DNA of 64,000 bases from Bacillus luti. Its GTDB lineage: Bacteria > Bacillota > Bacilli > Bacillales > Bacillaceae_G. Made by a program: the position numbers and the translations under genes. Positions 1 through 9,330 of this stretch are shown here, in pieces. The DNA is taken from positions 1-64,000 of the forward strand of contig NZ_MACI01000088.1 in assembly GCF_001884105.1 (NCBI RefSeq), in the 5' to 3' direction. The notes under the pieces were generated by a model. That model was not told where the DNA came from, ran no database searches, and saw only the letters and a list, made by a program, of their open reading frames with translations. Every line of letters begins with the position of its first letter. Position 1 is the first letter of the stretch.

Positions 1-3
1 CTA

Positions 4-111
4 TTATACTAATACACTTGATAGAAATACGATTAATGCTGTTAATACTACTGCTCCACTTGCTGATCCTACAAAGTCACCTTTTGTTACTTGTAATACT
101 TGCTCTTTCAT
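4..111 (-). CDS. Tiny membrane peptide, ASG-type (family B)
   Basis: A 35-residue ORF starts with ATG, 5-8 nt after a GGGAGG ribosome binding site. The sequence reads MKEQVLQVTKGDFVGSASGA followed by a hydrophobic stretch (about residues 20-35) predicted to be one membrane helix. It shares the DF-G-ASG-LTA-I pattern with the peptides at 20794, 21773 and 24309, so I place it in the same family. It is not preceded by the exact promoter architecture of those copies, although its upstream region is rich in TGTAAC/TTACA half-sites. The function is unknown. The cross-copy resemblance makes it more likely a real gene than chance. Confidence 0.6.
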   Translation of the reverse strand: MKEQVLQVTKGDFVGSASGAVVLTALIVFLSSVLV

Positions 112-214
112 ATCATGTATCCTCCCTTTTAATAAGTTATCTATATGTAATTTCTAAGAAATGTTTATTTCATAGTTTTTATATTAACGTTACATTGAAT
201 TTAATAACGTAACG

Positions 215-364
215 TTTGTAACATTAATGTAACATAACTATTATTACGTTGCAATATAATTACGTAAATTTTATTACACTTTTTTTACGTTTTTTTATAA
301 CATCCTCAAAAAACCCTGTTTTAATGCACTTTCTACTAGATTCATGTTTGTAACATTCATGTAA
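215..364. promoter_or_regulatory. Repeated TGTAAC half-site elements in a 450-nt intergenic region
   Basis: The non-coding stretch 112-562 holds two copies of an 18-mer (TTTGTAACATT-A/C-ATGTAA) at 215-232 and 347-364 that differ at one base. Each contains TGTAAC-N5-TGTAAY, an 11-bp direct repeat typical of OmpR/PhoB-class response regulator sites and fitting the WalR-type consensus. Read on the reverse strand they are TTACA-N4-TGTTA, close to Bce-type sites. Further ACGTTAC/GTAACG half-sites lie at 186-214. They could control the reverse-strand peptide, the HAD gene, or both. Nothing else is recognisable in this gap. Confidence 0.4.
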
Positions 365-562
365 TATTACAGTCATAAAACGAAATATAATCCTCTCCCT
401 ACCTACTTCTATTACAAATCAAAGCAAAACCCTACTAAATAACGGTGAACCTATTGAATTTTTCACTAACAGTTGCTACGAGATAAAATACCATCTTTCC
501 AAGATAAGTTTATATGTTTCCTCTATATAACTATGTATAATAAAAACAAAGAGGTGGTCATT

Positions 563-1435
563 TTGAAATTAATCGCATTAGATATGGATGGTACACTACT
601 GTCATCTAATCTTGAAATCTCCAAAGAGAACTTACAAGCAATCCAAAATGCAAAAGAAGCTGGGCACATTGTAATGATTTGTTCTGGCCGCGCAAAAGAG
701 GATGCTTTAAAACTATTGGAAGAATACCAATTATCTCTTCCAGTTGGAGCAAGCAATGGGGCAATTGTTTATGTGGATGGAAAAGTAATTAACTCGCGTT
801 GTTTACAAAACGATAAAGTATACAAGCTTGCAAAATTACTAGAATCTGAAGGTTTTCCTTATAAGCTATATACGAATAAAGGAGTTTATTCTCCATATAC
901 ATGGCAAGATCAAGTCATGCAAGCGTTCGAAGAGAACAAGCATGCACTAGATGTTACACTTGAGGAACTTGAAAGAATTACAGAAAAACAAAAGAAATCA
1001 AACTTAATCACTGATTTCCAAAAAATTGAAGACGTTGTGAATAATTCAGAATTAGAAATATCTAAATTCTTCATTTTGACATTTAACGCAGAGCATCGTG
1101 CACAGCTATTAAGTATGTTACAAGAAGACACTGCTATTTCAGTTACAGCATCAGCTCCTACTAATGTAGAAATTATGGATAAAAATGGGCATAAAGGGAA
1201 TGGCCTAAAGCAGATGGCTGCTCATTTTAACATTCCAATGGAAGATACAGTTGCTATCGGTGACAATTTTAATGATGTACCAATGTTAGAGGTTGCTGGT
1301 TTATCTGTTGCAATGGGTAATGCTGAAGATGATGTAAAGAAATTATGTGATGTTGTAACATTAACGAATAATGAGCATGGTGTTGCTCACGCAATTGAAC
1401 AATTTGTATTGAAACAAACTTCATCTAGTAAATAA
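563..1435 (+). CDS. Cof-type HAD-IIB phosphatase
   Basis: This is a 290-residue haloacid-dehalogenase phosphatase of the Cof/YkrA/YitU type, which hydrolyses small phosphorylated metabolites (sugar phosphates, nucleotides, cofactors). Motif I is LDMDGTLL (D7 and D9), motif II is CSGR near residue 48, a K lies between, and GDNFNDVPML near residue 232 is motif IV, with the IIB cap domain in between. I chose the TTG at 563 because GAGGTGG lies 6 nt upstream and the protein then starts just before motif I; the longer in-frame extension from 473 has no ribosome binding site. The gene is monocistronic with its own terminator. The substrate cannot be told from sequence. Confidence 0.9.
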   Translation: MKLIALDMDGTLLSSNLEISKENLQAIQNAKEAGHIVMICSGRAKEDALKLLEEYQLSLPVGASNGAIVYVDGKVINSRCLQNDKVYKLAKLLESEGFPYKLYTNKGVYSPYTWQDQVMQAFEENKHALDVTLEELERITEKQKKSNLITDFQKIEDVVNNSELEISKFFILTFNAEHRAQLLSMLQEDTAISVTASAPTNVEIMDKNGHKGNGLKQMAAHFNIPMEDTVAIGDNFNDVPMLEVAGLSVAMGNAEDDVKKLCDVVTLTNNEHGVAHAIEQFVLKQTSSSK

Positions 1436-1474
1436 AAAAAGGACTCTTTCATATTTTGAAAGGGTCCTTTTCTT
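1436..1474. terminator. Bidirectional intrinsic terminator
   Basis: The stem GGACTCTTTC/GAAAGGGTCC (one G-U pair) is flanked by an A-run on the left and a T-run on the right. It ends the HAD gene and, read in reverse, the oligopeptide transporter operon. Confidence 0.85.
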
Positions 1475-2440
1475 TTATACGTGATGGCAAGCAACAAAGT
1501 GCTCTTCACCAACATTACGAAATTCCGGTACCGTTTTTTTACAAACCTCTGTAGCAAACGGGCAGCGTGTATGAAAACGACAACCTGAAGGTGGATTCGC
1601 TGGACTTGGAATATCCCCCTCTAATATAATTCGCTCTCGCTTCACTGTTGGATCTGGTATTGGCACAGCTGATAACAATGCTTTTGTATACGGATGAAGT
1701 GGATTCGTAAATAACTCATCGCGCGGTGCAGTCTCTACAATCGTTCCTAAATACATAATCCCGATTTTCGTACATAAATGTTCTACCACACTTAAATCAT
1801 GCGAAATAAATAAATAAGATAATCCCTTCTTCTCCTGTAACTCACTAAATAAATTAATGATTTGTGCTTGAATAGATACATCTAGTGCTGCCACAGGTTC
1901 GTCAGCTACAATAAATTCTGGATTTAATACCATAGCTCTTGCAATAACGATACGCTGACGTTGTCCACCAGAAAACTCATGAGGGTACCGATCAATATGA
2001 TATGGAGCTAAGCCGCATAACTCCAATACTTCTATCACTTTTTCACGAACATTTTCTTTCGTCGCTAGCCCATGAGCCAACATCGGTTCACCAAGCGCTT
2101 CTCCAATTCTCATTCTTGGATTTAACGAGCTAAATGGATCTTGGAACACAAGCTGCATGTTAGGACGATGTTTTCTCAATTCCTCCTTGGATAGAGAATA
2201 AACATCCTTTCCTTTAAACTTAACTTCCCCTTCCGTTTTTTGAACGAGACGTAAAATTGTTTTTCCTATCGTTGTTTTTCCGCTTCCTGATTCGCCAACA
2301 AGGCCAAATACTTCACCTTTATTAATAGTAAAGCTTACTCCATCAACTGCTTTTACATGTCCAATTGTTCTACTAAATATGCCGCCTTTAATCGGGAAAT
2401 ACGTCTTCAAGTTTTGTACTTCTAATAATGGTTCGTTCAT
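1475..2440 (-). CDS. oppF: Oligopeptide ABC transporter ATPase, OppF type
   Basis: This 321-residue cytoplasmic ATPase energises peptide import. Walker A is GESGSGKTT (near residue 50), the signature is SGGQRQR, Walker B is FIVADEP, and the C-terminal region holds the cysteine-containing RFHTRCP segment characteristic of Opp/Dpp ATPases. It is the last gene of an A-A-B-C-D-F operon and overlaps the oppD stop by 4 nt, which suggests translational coupling. OppD and OppF act as a heterodimer. The substrate range (oligopeptide, dipeptide or metal complex) is an inference from the family; some databases call related systems Opp4 or App. Confidence 0.9.
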   Translation of the reverse strand: MNEPLLEVQNLKTYFPIKGGIFSRTIGHVKAVDGVSFTINKGEVFGLVGESGSGKTTIGKTILRLVQKTEGEVKFKGKDVYSLSKEELRKHRPNMQLVFQDPFSSLNPRMRIGEALGEPMLAHGLATKENVREKVIEVLELCGLAPYHIDRYPHEFSGGQRQRIVIARAMVLNPEFIVADEPVAALDVSIQAQIINLFSELQEKKGLSYLFISHDLSVVEHLCTKIGIMYLGTIVETAPRDELFTNPLHPYTKALLSAVPIPDPTVKRERIILEGDIPSPANPPSGCRFHTRCPFATEVCKKTVPEFRNVGEEHFVACHHV

Positions 2441-3417
2441 TGTTTCGCACGCTCCTCATATAACCAGCAGGCTACTTTATGATTCTCATCATGTACATTC
2501 AGATTCGGTGCTTCTTCTTTACATATTTCCATACAATGCTCACAACGACCGCTAAAGTAGCAAAATTCTCCTAGGCCAACTAAATTAGGAACTTGCCCTG
2601 GAATGGAATAAAGTTTATCTATTCGTTTCCCCATTACTGGTTTTGATTTTAGCAATCCTTTCGTATATGGATGTTTCGGATTTTGGAATATTTCTAGTAC
2701 TGGTGCTTCTTCGATAACTTTTCCGCCATACATAACAACAACGTAATCAGCCATTTCTGCTACAACACCTAAATCATGTGTAATTAATAAGATAGATGTT
2801 TTAAATTCCTCTTTTATTTGCCTTAATAAATCTAATATTTGTGCTTGAATCGTAACATCAAGGGCCGTCGTTGGCTCATCCGCAATTAATAACTTCGGAT
2901 TACAACTAAGTGCAACAGCAATCATAATACGTTGTAACATCCCGCCGCTTAGTTCATGCGGATAAGAATGGACAATTTCATCTGCACGAGCTATACCAAC
3001 TTTACGAATTAATTCGATTGCCTTCTTATACGCTTCATTTTTACTAAGTAATTCATGCTCTCTTAACGTTTCTACGATTTGTTCTCCTACAGTGAAGACT
3101 GGATTTAGCGATGTCATCGGCTCTTGGAAAATCATCGCAATATCATTCCCTCGTAAACTACGAAGTTCTTTCTCTTTCATTCCTAAAAGACTTTTTCCTT
3201 CATATAGAATATCACCGCCTACTACACTGCCCGATTCAGCAATAAGTCCCATAATAGATAAAGCCGTTACACTCTTCCCGCACCCTGATTCACCTACAAC
3301 ACAAACCGTTTCACCTTCTCGAACTGCAAAGCTAACATGGTTTACAGCCTTTACTGTCCCTTCCTCCGTTTGAAAGTGTGTTTGTAAATCTTTCAGCTCT
3401 ACTACTGCCTTGCTCAT
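2437..3417 (-). CDS. oppD: Oligopeptide ABC transporter ATPase, OppD type
   Basis: This 326-residue ATPase is the partner of the downstream OppF. Walker A is GESGCGKS, the signature is the OppD-style SGGMLQR, Walker B is LLIADEP, and the C-terminus carries clustered cysteines (CYFSGRCEHCMEIC) as in other OppD/DppD proteins. It lies 10 nt after the oppC-type permease and overlaps oppF by 4 nt, so it belongs to the same transcript. The family role is ATP hydrolysis that drives peptide passage through the OppB/OppC channel. No unusual features are visible. Confidence 0.9.
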   Translation of the reverse strand: MSKAVVELKDLQTHFQTEEGTVKAVNHVSFAVREGETVCVVGESGCGKSVTALSIMGLIAESGSVVGGDILYEGKSLLGMKEKELRSLRGNDIAMIFQEPMTSLNPVFTVGEQIVETLREHELLSKNEAYKKAIELIRKVGIARADEIVHSYPHELSGGMLQRIMIAVALSCNPKLLIADEPTTALDVTIQAQILDLLRQIKEEFKTSILLITHDLGVVAEMADYVVVMYGGKVIEEAPVLEIFQNPKHPYTKGLLKSKPVMGKRIDKLYSIPGQVPNLVGLGEFCYFSGRCEHCMEICKEEAPNLNVHDENHKVACWLYEERAKQ

Positions 3418-3427
3418 ATCTTCTCAC

Positions 3428-4348
3428 CTACCGTCTCATCTTTGGATCTAACGCATCACGAAGTGCATCACCAAGTAAGTTAATTGATACAACTGTTATA
3501 AAGATTGCAAAACCGGGCGGAATCCATAGCCACGGACGCTTTTGGAAATCGATTAATGAGTTAGCTGCGCTAATCATATTTCCCCATGATGGTGTAGGCG
3601 GGACAACGCCGAGACCTAAGTAACTTAGTGCGGACTCCCCTAGAATTGAACCGGCAACACCTAATGTAGATACAACAATTAAAATTGGTAAAACATTAGG
3701 GATTAAGTGATATATAATTTTCCGGTAATCTTTTATTCCTAGCACATCAGCAGCTTGCATAAACGCTTGCTCCCTAAGTGATAAAATTTGACCTCTTACA
3801 AGACGTGCAAGCCCTGGCCAACCTACCAAACTTAAAATAATCATAATGACATACAGACGATAATCAGACGGTACTTTCCACTCCGATAAAATCGCCCCCA
3901 TTATAATAAGTAACGGTAATCCTGGCATCGACATTAAAATATCTGCAAGACGCATAATAATATTATCAACGATACCACGATAAAACCCTGCAATAGCCCC
4001 TAATACAGCTCCTAGTATCACTGATAAAACCATTGAAGCTAATCCAATCGTTAATGAAATCCGTCCCGCTTGCATGAGCCTCGTTAAAATATCTCTTCCT
4101 AACTGGTCTGTACCAAGCCAATGAGAGAAACTAGGTGGTTTGTTAATTAGTGCAACTTGTATTTTTCCTGATGCATATGGCGAAAAAAACGGTCCGATAA
4201 AACAAAATACAAACATAAAAATTAATGCATACAACCCTACTAGTGCCATCTTATTTTTCTTTATCTTTTTAAGAGCTTGTCGCCATGGTGATGATTCATT
4301 TTTTCTCTTTTTTCCTTTTCTCTCTGTAATCTCTGTAACAGTTTCCAT
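3428..4348 (-). CDS. oppC: Oligopeptide ABC transporter permease, OppC type
   Basis: This is a 306-residue inner-membrane permease. A basic cytoplasmic N-terminus precedes the first membrane helix (about residues 35-55), the OppC-like HWLGTDQLGRDI motif follows, and a BPD_transp_1 core carries the EAA-type loop (ADVLGIKDYRKIIYHLIPN) that docks onto the ATPases. It ends with ALDPKMRR, typical of OppC/DppC. It sits between the OppB-type permease and oppD with 10-13 nt spacing, consistent with one operon. Confidence 0.9.
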   Translation of the reverse strand: METVTEITERKGKKRKNESSPWRQALKKIKKNKMALVGLYALIFMFVFCFIGPFFSPYASGKIQVALINKPPSFSHWLGTDQLGRDILTRLMQAGRISLTIGLASMVLSVILGAVLGAIAGFYRGIVDNIIMRLADILMSMPGLPLLIIMGAILSEWKVPSDYRLYVIMIILSLVGWPGLARLVRGQILSLREQAFMQAADVLGIKDYRKIIYHLIPNVLPILIVVSTLGVAGSILGESALSYLGLGVVPPTPSWGNMISAANSLIDFQKRPWLWIPPGFAIFITVVSINLLGDALRDALDPKMRR

Positions 4349-4360
4349 CTCATTCCCCCC

Positions 4361-5317
4361 TTACTTCAACCGAATACGTGGATCAACAACTGCATATACA
4401 ATGTCTGCGAAAAAGTTCGATACGATTGTTAAACAAGAAAGAAACATCGTAAATGCCATTAACACTGTATAATCACGGAAATTAAGTGCTTCTAATTGAA
4501 CATTACCGATACCTGGCCAATTAAAAATTTGTTCAATAATAATGGCTCCTGAAAATAAACCGGGTAATTCAAATGCTAATAAAGTAATTGCCGGTAAAAT
4601 TGCGTTTTTTAATGCATGCTTATAAATAACAGTCTTTTCCTTTAAACCTTTTGCTCGTGCTGTTCGTATGTAATCTTGTCTCACAACCTCTAACATGCTC
4701 GTTCTAAAATAACGAGTCAATGAACCTACTCCAAGAAGAGTCAAAATAAATACTGGTAAAACCATATGTTTTGCAACTTCTATCACATAAGCAACCCCAG
4801 TGGAATTACTACCAACATCAATCATTCCACCTATCGGTAATAACTTAAAGTCAACCGCGAACACTTTAATTAAAAACAAACCGATAAAGAAGGAAGGGAA
4901 TGACATCGCTGCAAAGACACCAATTGTTACAAGCTTATCGAATAAAGAATGTTGCTTTGTCGCTGAAAATACACCGATAATAAGTGCAATTAACCAAATA
5001 AAAAACAATGCAATAATGGCTACACTAAACGAATTCCAAATAAACTTATTTAATAATGACGTTACAGGTTCTTGATACTGCAGCGAAAAACCAAAATCCC
5101 CTTGCAATGCATTACCTAACCAATGAAAATAACGCTCAACAATTGGTTTGTTCAATCCATACAATTCCCTAAGCTCAGCTGCTCTTTCCGGTGTAATCTT
5201 TGGATTTGAATCAATATAATCACCCGGAAGAAGTGCGAACAGGAAGAAAATAACAATTGATGTTCCAAACAGTGTAGGAATCATTTGTAGCAACCTACGA
5301 ACAATATATGTTTTCAC
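4361..5317 (-). CDS. oppB: Oligopeptide ABC transporter permease, OppB type
   Basis: This 318-residue membrane permease starts VKTYIVRRLLQMIPTLFG, the usual OppB/DppB opening. I chose GTG at 5317 because GGAGAG lies 6 nt upstream; the in-frame ATG at 5365 would add 16 residues without a ribosome binding site. The EAA loop (TARAKGLKEKTVIYKHALKN) and the terminal DIVYAVVDPRIRLK are family hallmarks. It pairs with the OppC-type permease downstream. About 100 nt separate it from the binding protein gene upstream, with no clear terminator, so co-transcription is likely. Confidence 0.88.
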   Translation of the reverse strand: MKTYIVRRLLQMIPTLFGTSIVIFFLFALLPGDYIDSNPKITPERAAELRELYGLNKPIVERYFHWLGNALQGDFGFSLQYQEPVTSLLNKFIWNSFSVAIIALFFIWLIALIIGVFSATKQHSLFDKLVTIGVFAAMSFPSFFIGLFLIKVFAVDFKLLPIGGMIDVGSNSTGVAYVIEVAKHMVLPVFILTLLGVGSLTRYFRTSMLEVVRQDYIRTARAKGLKEKTVIYKHALKNAILPAITLLAFELPGLFSGAIIIEQIFNWPGIGNVQLEALNFRDYTVLMAFTMFLSCLTIVSNFFADIVYAVVDPRIRLK

Positions 5318-5420
5318 CCTTTTTCTCTCCAATCTAATGCTTAAAATAGAAGAACATTTTTTCAAATCGGCACATTTCTAACCGAATGAAAAAATGTCTT
5401 CTGTTTATACATTCTTCTCG

Positions 5421-7148
5421 TTATTTTTCAAATGATAATACTGGTAAGTTTGAGCTAATACTATTGTATTTTTCAGGGTCAATTCCTTTTATATTCCCGT
5501 TATAAACAGTAATTGTTCTGCGATAGTTTAATAGAATTACTGGCGGATCATCACTTAACTCTTTATAAAGTTCTTTATAGATTGGTTTACGTTTTTCAAT
5601 ATCTACCGTTTCAATACCTTTTTGAATTAACTCATCTACTTTTGAATTTTTATAGCCAAGACTCTTCTCATTGGCACTAGATAAATATTCACCAGCTGTT
5701 TCACTCGGGTCACTTGTAATTGGTGTCGAAACAGAAGCCAAATCATAATCACCTTTGTTAACTTTTGAAAGCATTGTATTAAAGTCCATGAATTCAGGGT
5801 TAAATTCTACACCTATCTCTTTATAATTCTCTTTCGCAATTGGAATTAATAAATCACTATCTTTAGCCGAACTTGGACCGAAATAAGAAAGTTTTAATTT
5901 TTGACCATCTTTTTCCCGGATTCCATCCGAACCAACTTTCCACCCTGCTTCATCTAGTAACTTTTTCGCTTTTTCTTTGTCATACTCATATTTATTAACG
6001 CCTTCTTCTGTGTAAGCCCAAGAAGTCGGATGAATTGGTACATTCGCTACCGTACCGTATCCTTTGTATGCTGTATCAACATATTTTTTACGATCTAATC
6101 CGTAGATAAGCGCTTGGCGAACCTTTTTATCCTTTAAGTACGGCTTATTATGATTCATATAAACATAACTAAATGATGGTGCTGTTTCGATTTGGATATT
6201 TGCGAATTCTAAAGCCTTAGCCTGTTCAAGAACTTCGTCACCAGTACCTAAGCCAGTGTGGTCAACCTCACCTGTTTGGAATAACTGAAGCTTCGTATCG
6301 CCAGAAGTAATTTTATAAATGAAGTTTTGAATTTTTGGTTTACCCGCATAGTAATTTTCATTTGCTACAAAACGAACTTCTTGACCTGGAATATACTTTT
6401 CAAATTTATATGGACCCGCAGCTAGTGGTTTGCCATATAAATCTTTTAAGTAATCTAAACTTGTATTTTGTTTGTAATCTTTTCCGTAATAAGCTTTTGA
6501 TAGTACTGTGCTACCAAAAACAAATATAGCTTGTGAATTAACCTTTTCAGTCGTAATTTTTATTGTTTGTGGATCGACAACTTGAATACCTTCAATTGAA
6601 GTTGCTTTTCCTTCTTTATATTCTTTACCACCTTTAACTGCATATTGAGAGATGTCCACTTCGCCTTCATATGCCTTATCGTGTAAAAGTGTCAACGTGA
6701 ACGCTACATCATCCGCTGTTAATGGCGAGCCATCGCTAAATTTCAAATCTTTACGTAAATGGAATGTATATGTTAACTGATCAGAAGAAACGTCCCACTT
6801 CTCAGCTAATTCTGGAATTGGTTTCCCTTGTTTATCGGTTGATATGAGAGATGCAAAAATAACTGAAGTTACGTTTCCATCCCAACCATTTTGTTGGAAA
6901 TATGGTAAAAATACGCCCCCTGGTTTATTAATCCCAACTACTAACGTATCTTTTCTATTCTTCGCTTTATCTGGCACTTTCGTTTTATCTGTCGCAGCGA
7001 TCTTTTCAATTTTTATATTTTTTAAATCTTGTTGTTTAACCGGTTCTGTAGAAGCCGTCTCCTCCTGTCCCCCACAAGCGGATAACACAAGCGAACTACT
7101 CAGTAATACCGAAAATACACCAGCCCATTTTTTCGTCTTTGTCTTCAT
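5421..7148 (-). CDS. Peptide-binding lipoprotein of the first opp operon
   Basis: This 575-residue SBP_bac_5 family extracellular solute-binding protein is membrane-anchored as a lipoprotein: signal peptide, then lipobox LVLSAC with Cys near residue 25. The domain includes the family signature FSDGSPLTADDVAFTL and the KVRQALIYGLDRKKYV segment. ATG at 7148 follows a GGTGGGG ribosome binding site; a GTG three codons earlier is less likely. It shares most of its length with the neighbour at 7389, so the operon has two binding proteins for one transporter. The family resembles Opp4A/App-type proteins, but the ligand is not deducible. Confidence 0.88.
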   Translation of the reverse strand: MKTKTKKWAGVFSVLLSSSLVLSACGGQEETASTEPVKQQDLKNIKIEKIAATDKTKVPDKAKNRKDTLVVGINKPGGVFLPYFQQNGWDGNVTSVIFASLISTDKQGKPIPELAEKWDVSSDQLTYTFHLRKDLKFSDGSPLTADDVAFTLTLLHDKAYEGEVDISQYAVKGGKEYKEGKATSIEGIQVVDPQTIKITTEKVNSQAIFVFGSTVLSKAYYGKDYKQNTSLDYLKDLYGKPLAAGPYKFEKYIPGQEVRFVANENYYAGKPKIQNFIYKITSGDTKLQLFQTGEVDHTGLGTGDEVLEQAKALEFANIQIETAPSFSYVYMNHNKPYLKDKKVRQALIYGLDRKKYVDTAYKGYGTVANVPIHPTSWAYTEEGVNKYEYDKEKAKKLLDEAGWKVGSDGIREKDGQKLKLSYFGPSSAKDSDLLIPIAKENYKEIGVEFNPEFMDFNTMLSKVNKGDYDLASVSTPITSDPSETAGEYLSSANEKSLGYKNSKVDELIQKGIETVDIEKRKPIYKELYKELSDDPPVILLNYRRTITVYNGNIKGIDPEKYNSISSNLPVLSFEK

Positions 7149-7232
7149 TGTCCCCACCCTAACTTTTTTATGATTATACCCTCTGAACTACTTACCTTAT
7201 GTATGCCTCCCACAGCAACATTTATAGCCAAT

Positions 7233-7304
7233 CGGAAAAGTCGGTTTTAATCGTAAAAAAATAGATGTTTTTTGAGGGGTAACAATCCTATTCCGACCTT
7301 TCCG
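7233..7304 (-). other. Long-range inverted repeat between tandem binding protein genes
   Basis: The arms CGGAAAAGTCGG (7233-7244) and CCGACCTTTCCG (7293-7304) can pair over 12 positions, with one G-U pair on the reverse strand transcript, across a 48-nt A/T-rich loop. It lies in the 230-nt gap between two homologous binding protein genes. It has no T-run of its own and may act as an mRNA-processing or stability element that sets unequal expression of the two lipoproteins, but this is speculative. Confidence 0.35.
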
Positions 7305-7388
7305 GTAGACTTTATGGTTATTAGCTTATATCGTCCGCTATATTTTGTCAATTCTTTCTAAAAAAATATTTTGATAATTCCTTCAAAG

Positions 7389-9092
7389 TTATTGTTCTAT
7401 CTTTAATTTAGGTAAGCTTAATAAAATACCGTTATAGTTATCTTCTTGTAATCCTTGGATTCGTGCATGATGTGCAGACACAACTTTGCTATTATTCAAG
7501 AAGATTACAGGTGGGTCTTCGCTTAACTCTTGATATAGCTTTTTATAGATTTCTTTTCGGTTTTCAATATCCAACGTTTCTAATGCTTGCTTAGCTAATT
7601 CATCTACTTTCGGATTATAATATCCATCATAGTTTCGTTTACTTGTCGAAACAAACTCCTCAATTGTTCCACTTGGATCATCAATCATTGGCGTAGATAC
7701 CATCGCTAAATCATAATCACCTTTTATCACTTTTGAAATCATCGTATTAAAGTCCATATATTCTGGGCTAAACTCTACACCAAGATTTTTATAATCTTCT
7801 TTCATCACAGGAATCATTACATCATTTATTTTACTTGCCGATGAAGCAAAATAACTTACTTTCAATTTTTGGCCGTCTTTTTCACGAACTCCATCCGAAC
7901 CAGCTTTCCATCCAGCCTCATCCAGTAATTTCTTCGCCTTCTCTAAATTATACTCATATTTATTAATACCATCCTCTGTATACGCCCAAGAAACTGGCGT
8001 AATCGGCACATTAACAAGTGACGCATAACCTTGGAAATACGTATCAATGACCTTTTGACGCTCTAATCCATAAATAAATGCTTGGCGAACACGTTTATCT
8101 TTAAAGTATGGTTTTTTATAATTCATTTTAATATAGCCGTAAGAACTTCCTGTATATACATTCACATTAGCAAAGCCTAACTCTTTTAATTGCTCAATCG
8201 TTTCTGCATTTGTAGAAAATCCATCGTAATCTACTTCACCAGCTTGGAATTGCTGCAACTTCGTATCGCCTTTTGAAATCTTATAAATAAAATGCTCAAT
8301 CTTCGGTTTTCCTTCAAAATAATTTTCATTCGCTACAAATCGAACTTCTTGTCCTGGAATATATTTATCTAACTTATAAGCACCGGCTCCCATTGGCTTA
8401 CCATATAAATCTTTTAAATATTCTAAATGACCTTGCTTATACTCTTTACCGTAATACGCCTTTGAAATTACTTCTCCGCCAATTAACGATAATGTTTGGG
8501 CATTTACCTTTTCAGTTGTAATTGTAATTGTTTTCGGATCAACGACCTGTATTCCCTCAATAGATGTTGCTTTTCCTTCTTTATATGCTTGCCCACCTTT
8601 TATTGCTGTTTGGCTTATATCAGTCGCACCACTATAAGTTGGATCGTGTAATAGCGTTAATGTAAATGCTACATCATCTGCAGTTAACGGTGAACCATCA
8701 CTAAACTTTACATCATCTTTCAAATGGAACGTGTATGTAAGCTGATCCTCCGAAATATCCCACTTCTTCGCCAAAATAGGAATTGGTTTTCCTTCCTTAT
8801 CGAGTCCAACAAGAGGTGCAAAGATAGCTTGCGTTATATTACCATCCCATCCATTCTCCATAAAATGCGGAAGAAATATCCCTCCAGGACTCGGCATGCC
8901 AACTACGAAAGTATCTTTTCTTTCTTTTGCCTTTGCTGGAATTTTTGCTTTGTCACTTGCTTTAATAAATTCATCCTTCACCTTTGGTAATTTTGTTGCT
9001 TCATTTGTACTTGCTTCTTCTTGCCCACATCCGGCTAATAATACTGAAACACTAAAAAACGTAGCAAGTACTCCTTTAAAAGCGTTTTTCAT
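7389..9092 (-). CDS. Peptide-binding lipoprotein, first gene of the opp operon
   Basis: This 567-residue SBP_bac_5 lipoprotein has lipobox VLLAGC (Cys near residue 22), the FSDGSPLTADDVAFTL signature and the KRVRQAFIYGLERQKV segment. It is a close paralogue of the protein at 5421: the two share long runs such as LYGKP-GA-YK and YIPGQEVRFVANENY. It is the promoter-proximal gene of the operon, after a TTGACA promoter at 9226. Two receptors feeding one channel would broaden the peptide range; this is an inference. Confidence 0.88.
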   Translation of the reverse strand: MKNAFKGVLATFFSVSVLLAGCGQEEASTNEATKLPKVKDEFIKASDKAKIPAKAKERKDTFVVGMPSPGGIFLPHFMENGWDGNITQAIFAPLVGLDKEGKPIPILAKKWDISEDQLTYTFHLKDDVKFSDGSPLTADDVAFTLTLLHDPTYSGATDISQTAIKGGQAYKEGKATSIEGIQVVDPKTITITTEKVNAQTLSLIGGEVISKAYYGKEYKQGHLEYLKDLYGKPMGAGAYKLDKYIPGQEVRFVANENYFEGKPKIEHFIYKISKGDTKLQQFQAGEVDYDGFSTNAETIEQLKELGFANVNVYTGSSYGYIKMNYKKPYFKDKRVRQAFIYGLERQKVIDTYFQGYASLVNVPITPVSWAYTEDGINKYEYNLEKAKKLLDEAGWKAGSDGVREKDGQKLKVSYFASSASKINDVMIPVMKEDYKNLGVEFSPEYMDFNTMISKVIKGDYDLAMVSTPMIDDPSGTIEEFVSTSKRNYDGYYNPKVDELAKQALETLDIENRKEIYKKLYQELSEDPPVIFLNNSKVVSAHHARIQGLQEDNYNGILLSLPKLKIEQ

Positions 9093-9197
9093 CGTTCAAT
9101 CACCTTTGCTCTCCTAATGTTTAATAATGTAGCAACATGGACCTCCTCCCTGTAACTATCTTTATTTTTCCTATAAAAATAGTATGAATTAATTTCA

Positions 9198-9226
9198 AGA
9201 TTATTCCTTTTCCTTGCACATGTCAA
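9198..9226 (-). promoter_or_regulatory. Sigma-A promoter of the first opp operon
   Basis: On the reverse strand, TTGACA (9226-9221) is followed after exactly 17 nt by TAATCT (9203-9198), an excellent housekeeping promoter about 105 nt upstream of the first binding protein start. Confidence 0.7.
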
Positions 9227-9330
9227 TCGTTCTCCTTTATTTCCTTATAAAAATCATAAAAAACTGATTCTATTTGTTCATCATAGAACATAGAATACTA
9301 ATAACCAATTACCAAAAAGGGGGCGAAAAT

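Noticed and set aside
3092-3623. Overlapping forward ORFs opposite oppD and oppC
   Set aside because: Antisense shadows of well-supported transporter genes.
9093-9190. T-box or other riboswitch before the first opp operon (GGGAGGAGGTCC on the reverse strand)
   Set aside because: The T-box AGGGTGG-ACCGCG sequence and the specifier stem are absent; an ordinary promoter explains the region.
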